A DNA stretch of 64,000 nucleotides from Porodaedalea pini (Eukaryota > Basidiomycota > Agaricomycetes > Hymenochaetales > Hymenochaetaceae): NCBI GenBank assembly GCA_002794775.1, contig NBAY01000048.1, forward strand, positions 62,001 through 126,000, given 5' to 3'. Numbering within the stretch: position 1 is the stretch's first letter; every line of letters starts with the position of its first letter. Shown here one piece after another: positions 21,834 through 32,914 of this stretch. Below the pieces are notes generated by a model that was not told the origin of the DNA, made no database searches, and was given only the letters and a program-made list of their open reading frames with translations. The position numbers and the translations under genes are program-made.

Positions 21834-23483
21834 CAAGCTGTGAAAAGCCTGACCGCCATCTGGCGCCCTGAGAGAGTATCCCGGTCGTCTTCTCAAGTCA
21901 AACAGTTATCACGGTGGTGACGAAACAGCTGCTGTCACTCCCTTCTCAACGCCAGCCACTAAAACGTCAGTTGGTTCAACTTCCCTCGCCCTGTTCATCG
22001 AGTACACTTTCCTCCCTCTTCCTCCTGCCCCTTCCGACCCACTATACGCTTCATCGACGTCAGCCGTTTTCCCATCCGCCTTTCTTGCCGAGAATTTCGG
22101 TAGCAGCGCCGCAACCATCGTGTCCGAGAAGGATCTCGTTCCGATCGAAACATTAGTACAGGTCCTCCGCCGTTCACGCACAACATGCAGCGTCCTGAAG
22201 TCGACGCTTTGCTACATCGAGGCGGTGCGAGGGAAGGTGCGAGAGCTCGTGGAGCAAGAGAGGCTCGGCACGGGAGTGAGAGGCGAGCCGGAGTTGGATA
22301 AGAGGATCGTGAAGGAAGACGAGGCGTCTGCCTCGTCGAAGGCGAATACCTCTTTGGACACGTCCAACCTCTGCGGTCTTCCGACTGAATTGATGTCAAT
22401 GGACCCGTTCGACGCATCGTGTGTGCAGACAGACCTCCAGATGGACGCTTCGCTTCCATTAACTCAGTAGATGCAGACTCAAAGGCAGTCTAACGACAAG
22501 CGTCGCAAGATTCCGGCAAAACAGCTCACGCCGCTGTCACCTCTTCTCTTGCCGCTCCTCTGTCCGCGGCGCATCTTCCTCGCCGCGCTCATTCTAGCAT
22601 CAAAATTCTTACAGGATCGATGCTATTCGAATCGTGCAGGAGCAAAGCTCTTCGGTCTCCCACTGCGGGAGTCTGGACACTGCGAACGTGCATTCGGCGA
22701 TGCGTTTGGGTGGCGTCTCTCAGTCGGCAAGAGCTCAACGCTCCCGCAGGAAGAGAACTCGCGCAGTATGCAACGCACGAAAAGCGAGGGTACAATCACA
22801 TTTGGATTGTCTCCGGTTTCTGCAATGCGCAACGCGATGCACTTTCCGAGTCCACCTTGTCGGATGCAGGCGCAAGTCCGGAGTTTGGCCATGCGCAGAC
22901 GGAGGCAGACATGGCAAATAGAGCACTCAGACGTGCTGCGACACTGCCAGACGATGTGGCAATGCGGAGCGCCGCTTATCGATCCCCAGGATCGTTGCCG
23001 TTCTCGTTTGCAGGTCCACCTCAGCTCACCAGCACGCGGCGCTTAGTGCACAGTAAACATTGCTTTCTTCTGCATTTACGTCACAGACACCCTTGCCTTC
23101 TGATCCGACGCCTGTCCCACTCGAAGAGCCGATACAGCGCCTTTCGTATTCGCCGCTCTCGGTGAATCAATGCTCAAGGCGCCAAGTGCTGCGTCGTGCA
23201 GCTACAGTTATAACTACAATTTCAACAATGGTACCAATGGTGTGTGGAGTCCCGCACAGAGCACGGACTCGAACGATTCGTTCGACTCGGGCTCGAGCGT
23301 CAGGTCGGAGGCCGTCGCGACTCCGCCAGACATGTCTACGGTCGTGCGGCTTGCAGGCGATGTCGTGGGTTCCGGCATGGGTGCAGCGAAGGACCAGCGA
23401 CTCGTCCCCGTGGACGTCTCAGACCAGTTGCGTGGTATGCGCAGGTGCTCTCCGTGGGCGTTCCCGGGAACGGGATCGTGATC
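21834..23483 (+). pseudogene. PCL/Pho80-type cyclin, frame-disrupted
   Basis: Intact relatives are partners of the Pho85/CDK5-type kinase. The cyclin fold is recognisable in two blocks: LVPIETLVQVLRRSRTTCSV, LKSTLCYIEAVRGKVRELVE, then after a linker LLCPRRIFLAALILASKFLQ, YSNRAGAKLFGLPLRE, HCERAFGDAFGWRLSVGK. An in-frame TAG at 22468-22470 lies in the linker (LPLTQ-stop-MQTQRQ), and the tail moves frame near 22810, where GASPEFGHAQTEADMANRAL is in the +1 frame, and again near 23165. An intron could in principle remove the TAG, but no donor with the right phase was seen. The 5' end is unresolved (an AVKSLTAIWRPE segment near 21835 is in yet another frame). Confidence 0.65.
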
Positions 23484-25047
23484 AGCGGCACGGGCGGAAT
23501 TGGATACGGAAACGGGATTGACGGACAGGACAGGCATCCATGTCGATGGCCATGCTGGATAGCCTCACAACTGTTGATCTCGGGCTTGGGCTTGGGCTCG
23601 GGCTCGGTGGTCATGTATAGGCTGGTGCAACGACTTTCGCGATTTATGGATTTGGATGCGTAGGATATGGGTGCGGGCTACTGGTCTGGGCTACGCTGAG
23701 TTGGACTGTGCGGAGTTTGAGGGCCTTTCTTCGCTGGTTGTCGGGCGCTTGCTCGCGATCGCAGAGGTCTTCGCTCTTGTCGGTACGGCTTCGGCGCGCC
23801 TTCCACCTTGTACTCTCTTCTCTCCTCTCTTATTTCCTAGCAATACATGTGTCTCGTACACCCTTCCCTCCAACTGTACACCCAACTATCTCATTCATCC
23901 AGCCATTTGTGCGGCGCGACTTGTCCATTCACCATACACGGTCTCCTCTTCCTTTTCTCTCCGCGATTCTGTACTTCGGCTCGTATCTTCTGTAGATCTC
24001 TTTTTTCCTCCTCTTTACTTCATTGACTCGACTCTTGTTACTTCTATTATTCCATGTGCTCGAGCCCTTGCAAAGCATTTTTCTCTATATTATACTATCG
24101 TCTCGTCTCATCATCCGCTCTTCAGCCTTTCGGCTCTCAAGTTTTAGTGCTGGATTGGCAGCCCGAAAGGGGCAAGTGGGTTTGAACTCCCACCGTGTGT
24201 GCCTCTCTCCTGAAAACAAAGCAAATCTTGGACAGTGATTGAAGAGCTGATATCTGAAATATAAGTGGACTATCAGACAATAACACTAGTACTATGATGA
24301 ATACATTACAGTTGAGACATTAGACTTCTGAAGGACATACAAGTGACATATAATATGAGAAAAATAAATGTTCATTTCCTGTAAGCATTTATCTAAGCTG
24401 TATTTACCTTCTATCCTAATAAGTATCTGACATGCAGACTGACATACTGACACTGAACATATAAACCTGTGAAGAGCCTTCCGGCCTGATTGTTAGGCAT
24501 AATCAGTAGAATAAATGCATTACAGCTCAGACATCAGACTTTCAGAGGGCATATAATCAGAATACAAAGTGATAAAAGTATAGTATATTTTTTGTAATTA
24601 TCTATCTGTCTTGTATATGCCTTGTATTGCACCAAAACTCTTGTAACAAGCTTGTATTCGACTCAAAGACATTTTGGCACAAGACAAGCTGACTAACAGA
24701 CTTATATTACCTTACAAGGTATACAAGGTTATACAGGCGACGCGACTTTTTCGTGATGTGCCTGATTAGGTAGCTAAATGTCACATATTCGGTGTACTAT
24801 GTAGGGCATGAAACGACCACAAAAGAAAAAATATAAAGAGGTGTACATTTTATCTCTTATGCATGAATCAAAAAGACAAGTAGAGCTTCTAGTTTCCAGA
24901 CTCCGTTGGTCGAACATATCAATAATGAGCAAATAACGCAGTGACATAGATAAAGCAGCACGTGAGAGTTACACGCAACCTTCCGCTTTTGATTAACCTG
25001 TTTCTGCGTGCTTTGCTCGCTGCTCTCGACGACGCCAACTGGCAACC
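23484..25047. other. long AT-rich intergenic region before CNOT9
   Basis: After the cyclin remnant there is pyrimidine-rich, unstructured sequence to 24150, then AT-rich DNA to 24960 containing the direct repeat listed separately. A T-arm-like GTGGGTTTGAACTCCCAC lies near 24175 without a matching acceptor stem. The last ~80 bases are the CNOT9 leader. No coding frame supported. Confidence 0.4.
24283..24575 (+). repeat. diverged tandem repeat, unit ~210 bp
   Basis: The segment near 24288-24360 (ATTACAGTTGAGACATTAGA, CTTCTGAAGG, CATATAATATGAG) is repeated near 24500-24575 (ATTACAGCTCAGACATCAGA, CTTTCAGAGGG, CATATAATCAGAA). Similarity by eye is about 75% over 60-70 bp, then fades. Non-coding; could be an old transposon end or a satellite-like duplication. 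Confidence 0.55.
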
Positions 25048-26370
25048 ATGTCAAACCTGCACTCTCCACGCCCAATGTCTTACATGCAACACACACCTTA
25101 CAATACCTACCAGACTGCGCGAGGAATGTCTACGCAGCCGTTTGCGGACACGCCGCCGCCAATGTCTGCGCCGTCGCTCGCACCCACGACACCCCACCAA
25201 CCTGCCCCTGCCGGCTTTGGCATGTTTGGCGTCTCTGCCGCGGGTCTTCCACAGCAGCAACAGCAACTTCTGCAGCAAGAGGAAAGCAAGATCTATGCGC
25301 TGGTTATCGATCTCATGGATGTTGGGTCGCGCGAGGCAGCTCTGCTTGAACTCAGTAAGAAGCGAGAGCAGTATGATGATCTTGCACTTGTTTTGTGGCA
25401 TTCTTTCGGTGAGTTTTCCGCCGTCATCTCTTATATCAGAAGTTTGTGCATGGTTTGGGAGGGACGTTAAATCGTAAGGTTTCCGTGGTTTCAAACAATT
25501 CGTCTTTGAACACGAGTCCTGATGATCATGATGCGTTCGAGCTTTGTTTTATGAGTATAATAAGTGGCTCATTATTTGAGCCATAACTTTTTGACCAATT
25601 CATATTTTCACACATGCTTACACGTCTTTGCAGGTATCATGTCGGCGCTGTTGCAGGAGATTGTTTCCGTCTACCCGCTCCTCTGTCCACCAAATCTCAC
25701 CGCACATGTCTCGAACCGCGTCTGCAACGCGCTCGCTCTTCTCCAATGCGTCGCCTCGCATTCAGAGACGCGGCAGCTCTTTCTGAGCGCGCACATCCCA
25801 CTCTTCCTCTACCCCTTTCTGAACACGACCTCAAAGACGCGGCCGTTCGAGTATCTGCGCCTCACCTCGCTCGGTGTCATCGGCGCTCTTGTTAAGCAGA
25901 ATGACAACACCGCCGTAATCCACTTCCTGCTCTCGACCGAGATCATTCCGCTCTGTTTACGCATCATGGAGACTGGCAGCGAGCTCTCCAAGACTGTCGC
26001 AATCTTCATTGTGCAGAAGATTCTTTTGGACGAGACAGGCCTCACGTATATCTGCCATACGTATGAGCGCTTCTTCGCTGTCGTCACCGTGCTGAGCAAC
26101 ATGGTTGGCCAGCTTGTCGAGACGCAGGCCGTCCGCCTCCTTAAGCACGTCGTTCGCTGCTACCTTCGCCTCAGCGACAACCCGAAGTATGCCGTCTAGC
26201 TACCTTTTTAGCTCCAGTATTAACGTATAATCTGTAGAGCACGCGAGGCCCTTCGTACCTGCCTTCCGGAACCCTTACGCGATCAGACCTTCAGTGCACT
26301 TCTGAAAGGCGATCAGGTCACTAAGCGCTGCCTTGCGACCCTCCAAAACAACCTCAGCGATCCCAACTGA
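25048..26370 (+). CDS. RCD1: CCR4-NOT complex subunit CNOT9 / Rcd1
   Basis: CNOT9 is a core subunit of the CCR4-NOT deadenylase and binds CNOT1 and Trp-containing partners through an armadillo fold; fission yeast rcd1 is needed for nitrogen-starvation-induced sexual differentiation. Three exons (25048-25408, 25634-26186, 26238-26370) give 348 residues. The first ~75 residues are a low-complexity Pro/Gln region ([24 protein letters not shown]). The conserved armadillo part begins [20 protein letters not shown] and runs through [28 protein letters not shown]-like [36 protein letters not shown] and [15 protein letters not shown] to [19 protein letters not shown] and [11 protein letters not shown]. 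The first intron is 225 nt, the second 51 nt. Intact; very strong family match. Confidence 0.96.
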
Positions 26371-27214
26371 GGCGAGATTCCTTTCCTGGTCCAATCAAGA
26401 GCATACCATCCACACTTCCTTTGCATGTCCATATATCCGCAATTTGCACTTAGGGCGTCCATCCGTCCCTAATCAAGTGTTTCGCTTCTTTCATCTCGTG
26501 CTCATGCTCCTTATCATTTGTTCTTGTCCTCTTTCGCTAATTTTCAAGGTTCGACATCTGCGTCCTTTGTATCTTTTCTTCCTTCGCTTCGTGTCTTGGA
26601 CATTGTTCACTGTGCCGATTCAAAAACGTATCTTTTAGCCTACTTGTTGGAGGAAATCAAATTGTATAATCAGTGTTACATGTAATGACAGTCGTAGTAA
26701 AAAGATGTCCCGCTGGCAGTTGTTGATGCTTTATGACGAGGTACTGGGACAGTTATCACTAGTTGATACATGGATCAGGATGCAACAGGAGAAAAAATCA
26801 CTTTACTTCAGGCTTGACATGGCATCAGTGTAATTCCACTCTTCAAGGTGCTACAATGGTCCATGTGAGTCCATAGGTATGTTTGCTCATGTTATACTTA
26901 AGGTCCATAGCTAGCTTCTTGCTTCCTCCTTTCATCGCTGTGTTATTTTCTTATGGGGAATCAAATTGAGACATTTTTCCATCATAAATTTCTCTAACAT
27001 ACTCGACCTCAGCCAAGCTCATTGTAAGCATATTTTGAGGCGTCTCGCCTTGAATCATATTCGAAGCTGACTTCACGCCACCCGGTTCCTTAATCTCGAT
27101 TCAGCGCATAATACAACACATTTGTCCCACCTGTTTCGTTTTATAACGGACGGGGAGCTCACCGGCAGGCCTTGGGATAGACGCTGCTCTGATAAATGCA
27201 AGACGGTTTCATTT
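26371..27214. other. CNOT9 3' UTR and intergenic DNA
   Basis: A pyrimidine-rich stretch follows the stop to about 26630 (3' UTR), then mixed sequence with no coding frame that I can support, up to the 3' end of the F-box pseudogene. Confidence 0.35.
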
Positions 27215-29125
27215 TTATATGTAATACCGTTCGTGAAGAAATGATGCGAGTCGAATATAACGGAGCCATCTGCAACGTAGTCGCCGTAAGTCCGAGTCAG
27301 GGTAATTTCGAATGATAGAGACTGACCTTAGTTTGTCTTGGCCCCTCTTGACCTTGAAATAGCATTGTACCATCATACCCTTCAATGCAGGACACCATTC
27401 TCTTCTCCGTCTGCTGACACCCAGCTTTGTCCATCCGGATAATAAAGCTCGATCCAATCCTTTCCCGACCTTCTTCCGTTCAAAACGACCAGCGAGCCGC
27501 TATACTCCTCCATGTAACGTTCCAGTATCTCCGCCACCTTTGAGGAATTATCTGGAGAACAGTGAAGTGAAGAAAGACGGTTTGAGAGGCGAGGAAAGTG
27601 TAGAAGTCCTCTCCGGTCTAACGTGGCAAAGAACGTATCCCACCCGGCACAGTTTCCTGATGGCTTACCGATCAAAACTCTTCCCGATCGCGACATACGT
27701 GACCTTGCATCGAGACTGTCTAAGGATTGCCTCCCCGATTGCGTAGGCTCTACCATCATCCACTTGGCTGACCCAGATTTTCGCGGGTCGAAAGTGACAC
27801 GGCACACTCCAAACCAATCATGTATGCCCATCATGATGATCGAGACCGTGGCGATCTGAGAATCGCCTCTCCACGGCCGGTCGTAAATTCAATATCGTAT
27901 ATTACGCCATCTGACTGCTCTTCCATCTTTATGCATTATTACTGGTATGTGACTGATCTCGAGTTCCCCAATGCCGATTTCTGCGGAGTGAGGCGAAGTG
28001 AGGGACAGTGCACTCATGAGCGAAAAAGTGCATAAAACGTTCGGATTCGTGAAATTGACGTAAAATAGGTGACCATGCCAAATTCGGAACTGCCTTAACC
28101 TGGACGTCTTCGTACTTTGTTACTTCACTTTGTAGAATTTAAGATGCCAGAGATAGCCGTTCTACTTACATTGTACTTGACTTTCACCATTTGATTTCTC
28201 CTCCAATTCAGAATTGCGATTAACGCGCCCCAATGAAGACCCTTAGGTCTAGTCCAGACACATACAGCAAAGTCCCCGTCTACACAAAGGGTTAATGGAA
28301 AGCATTCTCCCTGAGGGTCAACCGTGTCAATCAAAGCCTCTTGCACGGCACCGTCGCGTGCAGAGCTCAGTGTAAGTTTAAACGGTTTTAAGAGGCTAGA
28401 GGAAATAAATCAGCTTGAAGGGATGTCGGCCACAGTAAACTCAGCGAGATACCTCCTTATATCGCCGGACATTCTTCTACCGATTGTGACCAACAAAACA
28501 CTTATGCTGCCATCTCACCTCACTCTCAGTTTCGTGGCCCAACACCAGACTGTATGACCAAATACAACGGTCGTCATTTCCAAGATCGAGGATTCGAAAC
28601 TCCTTATACCTCCGTTCGGGATCAGCCGTAGGGAACAATACAAGCCCCGTTCGTTCCAATACATGAAGAGATACCGTCCACCAGGCGCAATCTTGACATT
28701 GTCGATGAACCAACATTGATTATCCCGGAGTCCATCTGGACGTGCCGGAACAATAGTCTTCCTGAGTTCATACGCAGTTGTTGGAGAAGACCCCTTCATC
28801 ATCAAGTAATACATCTTCACTGCCCGGACGACAATGCCCCGCAATTGCGTATAGGAGAGATCGTTGATGTCGACATGTGACGGTAAGTCTGGTGCACAGG
28901 ATTGATCAAGGCCATCCAATTTGACGAGCCAGAGGTGACGCATAGAATGGTGTTGCGCAGGTACGTGCACGCCTGCTCGAAAAAAAAAAGAGCGGGTGAA
29001 TTTTCACATCAGCCACGAGCAGTCGCTGTGTATCTTACCCTTTCAAAACACAGCATGTCAATCACCTCCACATTACACAAAATTCTGAGAAGTACATCCT
29101 GAGGGATATCCACAAACTCCACCAT
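27215..29125 (-). pseudogene. F-box-type protein, disrupted copy
   Basis: Paralogue of the gene at 45763-47473. Exon 1 (from ATG 29125) encodes an F-box core: MVEFVDIPQDVLLRILCNVE, then VIDMLCFER. After an intron with donor GTAAGATAC the second exon should read as in the paralogue (TCPYLQH then RHLWLVKL), but here ACTYL and RHLWLVKLDGLDQ lie in different frames, so bases are lost near 28950. The frame changes again near 28650, between KIAPGGRYLFMYW and RYKEFRILDLGNDDRCIW. Further pieces similar to the paralogue follow: NWRRNQMVK near 28190 and the C-terminal block ending near 27380. The C-terminal end is uncertain. As an F-box protein the intact ancestor would have been an SCF ubiquitin-ligase adaptor. 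Confidence 0.65.
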
Positions 29126-29599
29126 CGCTAAAGAAGTGCCCAGCTCCAGAGACTAGCTTGACGTCTGAGTGAAGCGGACTGATCAACCGTAGCGACCCAA
29201 CGACAAGAACACGGAGCTGATGTGAAGGTCTGAAGAAAAGAGAGGACTATAGCTTATCCAACGATTTATCTGAAGTTGTAGTTTGATTCAGCTTCGAGTG
29301 AGACCCGAGGGTCAGGAAGGTTCAGGAGCTCAGGAGCTCAAAAGGAATGGTGGTTGCTGTTTAGACGTCAGACTCAGGCTATCGATTTCCTCTTGCAGCC
29401 ATTCGCGTTCACGTGCTTTCGCGTTTTTGAAGCACTCTTGAATCAAGGATCTGGCATTATTGGAAAGGTCTTTACTGTTCTATCATTTTCCTGTGCAGAA
29501 CTCAAGGTACCTGATGTTTCCATCTCATGAACAAAATTCAATTAATATTGTGGTCAGATGCAGAACGTATAGATTTAATTTGGGTAATCTTATTAAGGA

Positions 29600-29695
29600 G
29601 GGTGTCTAGCTCAGTTGGTAGAGCGCGCGCTTCGCATAGGAACTTCTCCAAGGCTTGCCTGCGCGAGGTCAGGTGTTCGAATCGCCTGTCATCCA
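29600..29695 (+). tRNA. tRNA-Ala (anticodon CGC) with a 23-nt intron
   Basis: Acceptor strand GGGTGTC pairs with GTCATCC (one T-T mismatch at 6-67) with discriminator A at 29695. D arm GCTC-AGTTGGTA-GAGC. Anticodon stem CGCGC/GCGCG (29626-29630 / 29661-29665), anticodon CGC at 29633-29635, T arm AGGTG-TTCGAAT-CGCCT. The third pair is G3:U70, the identity element of tRNA-Ala, which agrees with the anticodon. An intron sits one base after the anticodon, at 29637-29659. No CCA is encoded. A T-run lies in the downstream CTTTTATC. Confidence 0.93.
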
Positions 29696-29816
29696 TTTAC
29701 TTTTATCTCTCTTGTTTCATTGTTCAAGTTGTATCCCAATAGTCTGGATCATTCTTCACAAAGCTACTTAATATTGGTGTGAATCGCAAACTCAAGATGG
29801 GCGAGCGATATTGCAT

Positions 29817-31950
29817 TCAAGTGGCTACATCTGATGTTTTTGCTTCGGAGTTTTGGCTAGCAGTATCTAGCTTCGAGTCACTATCATCCGTTGTCACGAG
29901 CCTGTCTATCTGCACCTTAATTGCGAGTTCCCCGATATGCTGAAACAGTCAGATTTATAACAATAGGATCACGGAGATTGGTAGTCGAAGTACTCACACT
30001 TCCTGAACTCTGGCGACCTGAACGAAGTGCGGATTGCATGGTTCTTGCGGCAAGACTCTGCTGGCGTCTGGAAGTAGTAGATGACAACGTTCGAGGACGT
30101 TCCTTGATCTTATCGTTGGTACCGACATTTAGTGTCGCTAGGAAGGAAAAGAAGTACACTGTGCTGATTTAGACGATGGGGGCATCGATGTGTATCTACA
30201 GAACGCACGTTTCGATGTTATGGAGAAGATAGTTAGATAAATTGGTCTACCCGGGAAAACTGCAAACTGGAGTGCCGTTCTATTAGTACTCGTGTAAGTC
30301 ACGCCAATCGACAGCATACTTACAATTATAATGCATGATATATTCGCACATGTTGTGAGGAGGCCTTCGCTGACACGATAAAACGTGACTTTCTTGAGCA
30401 GGGAGTTGGTGTTTTCCCAGATAGATTGTATCCTTCAAGTTGACAGCCATTAGGATTATTCTTAGAGGACACCCTGTGACAACAAAGGCAACTCACCGAT
30501 CACCCGACTTGCTTATTTGAAAGATTCTGCGAAAGAAAAGGCACAAGCAAGAACACATGAAAATGTCGGTAGTAGAAGCGAACGCCAGAGGAAGGTACAC
30601 GAGGTACTGTGCATGTCAGAGCAGGGGCTGGTCAGTTTATGTGTAGAGGGAACAGCTATTATCACTCACGGGCCGTTGCTCAATGTCAGTAAAGGGTTTG
30701 TGAATAAATCTGACATATCACGGCTCGTCTGCGTGGTACTAATGAAGTGGAGCCAATTTACTCACTGTTCCGCACTGAGGGCTAGCCAAGGTTGATCGAT
30801 CAGCTCCATTCAGAGGTCAAAGTAAATCGAGTACTGACTTATTCCAAAGGCTAGTGCAGGAATAGGAATGCCAAGGTCAGTAATGAGATACATCGGATCG
30901 AAAGTTTATCTTGTCACGACTCACCGAAGCTTGTGACACATAGCAAAGTCTTTACGAGGCATTGAAACCGAGACTAAGTCAGACAAAATAGGGAAACAAA
31001 AACAATCACATACGGCTATTATCGTCATGCCAGTTCTCGTCCTGTCTGATACTATATTCATGCAGCTCTTTTTGCTAACTAGTCCGACAGAAAGTTTAGA
31101 AGAGCAAGCTAATGCTTATACGAAGAGACAAAGAGATCTGCAAACGTACACTTATAAAGCCTGCGAACAAAAAAGCTGAAAGACAAAATAAGAAAACAAA
31201 CTTTGAGGCGTGAAAAAATAATGACTTACCTTCTAATGATGGAGTTTCCGAGGGACTTTGAAATGCATTTCTGTTCAGATCCGTCATAAGGGGTACGGAA
31301 TATGAATACTCACAACAAGGAGTGTCTGCGTCTTGGCACCATCGATGTTAAGCCAGGATCAGAGGACAAACTGATCGAGATTACTCACGGCCAGGCTCCT
31401 GCACAAAGATAAGACAACAAAGACTTTATGAGAAGGTAGCCAGTCACGTAATGGATTGAAAGGCACTCTACCAATGGCATATTAGGAGTTCTTCCGGATG
31501 CATCATCCCATTTTCCGAGTAATTGCTGAGTGTTACGACAGAAAAGACAACGTGGAGAGTATTGATGAGCCTTTATATGGTAATGAGCTTCTCAATGATT
31601 CAGGATATCGATATACGTACCAGACAAGAGAGACCTTAAATTCACGGCATGAGGTATAGATAAACATAGTTTCCCGTTATTAAGTCGGGCACGAAACTTA
31701 CAATCTTGATTTTGACTTTTGTCGACGAATCGTTGCTTGCCAGTGACTGATGAATATATGTGAATGCCTTAACGCAGTTGATCCCGAAGAGCCTGACAGT
31801 CGATCAATTGTCAGAGAAAAGTAGAGAGACGAAGCATGAGAGATGAGTATTGTACACCGCGTTCACAAGGCCGCCGACTTGAAGACAACCGAGAGTCGTT
31901 ACAAGAGGTAGAAGTGCTTCGTTGCTTGCTTGTGATATCAAAGGGGGCAT
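29817..31950 (-). CDS. DUF6534-family multipass membrane protein
   Basis: A basidiomycete-expanded family of about seven transmembrane segments, function unknown. The gene is chopped into roughly a dozen short exons. In order: MPPLISQASNEALLPLVTTL (start at 31950), VLFGINCVKAFTYIHQSL, VWLINTLHVVFSVVTLSNY with MMHPEELLICHWSLA, micro-exons around TLLV, a membrane segment ending near RLYKLSKKS, RTGMTIIA, YLVYLPLAFASTTDIFMCS, RIFQISKSGDRIQSIWENT with KKVTFYRVSEGLLTTCANIS, FAVFPGRPIYLTIFSITSKL, YFFSFLATLN, then a cytoplasmic Ser/Arg-rich tail ending DVAT at 29817. SFLATLN near the end of the last membrane helix is typical of the family. Splice signals and phases join without stops where I could follow them; the 30.7-31.2 kb micro-exons are the least certain. 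Confidence 0.8.
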
Positions 31951-32914
31951 TATGACTTTGAGCTTGCAGTTGCTTTAGTCCTTGCTGAGGCCGCAGTACT
32001 TTATATGCATAGGCATGATATACCTGGCACTCGGACAGGTTTGGTTCCGCTTCGAGAGCTTTCCTTTTCTGGGGGCTTTGTGGATCGAGATATTTGGCCG
32101 GAACAGTCCTCGGCGCCTGTAAGCAGATTCAACTTTAGAAGTATTAGTTTGATGTGATAAACGGGGAGGACGGCTGTTCATCACCACATGGTCTGTATGG
32201 AAGCCGACATTTCTGGTTTTTCTCCTACTATACCATGGAGCTCGCCTGACTTCATTCCCTCCCTTGCGTTTGTGCGTACCTATTTCCAAACGTATGAGCG
32301 AATGATCGTGGCTGTCGGCGATGACGCGGGAATTGTTCAAACCGAGGTCCTAGGTAACAAAAAAAGTATTTTGCTTGTATTAGGAGCCGAATACTACTAG
32401 GTGGTATAGAACCATGGGCTCGGAACTGAGAGCGGCCAGTCAATAATGAGAGGAGGCTGTGTCCATGTGCCGAGGTTAGATATGATTCCGCCACAGACTG
32501 CGTTATGATGAGGACTCAAGATATTCAAAAGCTGCACTAATGATAATTGCCTCCAGTACGTTCGCTTCACGAGACAGTGGTAAACCGCTTCGTGCGCATT
32601 TGCGCCTCCTTACGGGCTCTACCAGCTAACATGAGTCTGGTCCGAGCCTTGAGATGCCTCTGAAGGAAACAGTTCGCTAGATCTGCTGAGCCAGTGAATA
32701 CGCTGTAAAATCTCGAAAACCATCGAGTACTACGTAGATGAAAGTGTCAAAGCCAGGGGAAGATCTGATTGGCCAGGCTGACACAGTGACAGAACCAATA
32801 ATCCGTTTCTCACGATTACAACTAGGTAGCTCGCGTCAAGCGACGTTCGTCATAGCTCTCTTGAACTCCTTCCACCATCTCATTTGCTCAGGCGAGCTCT
32901 CTGCGTCGTCGACG
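31951..32914. promoter_or_regulatory. divergent intergenic region, DUF6534 gene and KGD2
   Basis: Nearly 1 kb between two divergent starts. ORFs of up to 121 codons here have no conserved features and are taken as chance. A CCAAT box (GAACCAATAATCC) occurs near 32793, about 120 bp upstream of the KGD2 ATG, as expected for HAP-complex control of respiratory genes. Confidence 0.4.

Noticed and set aside
24150..24220. tRNA-like T arm (GTGGGTTTGAACTCCCAC)
   Set aside because: No acceptor stem, D arm or anticodon stem could be fitted upstream, and the loop has 8 rather than 7 bases.
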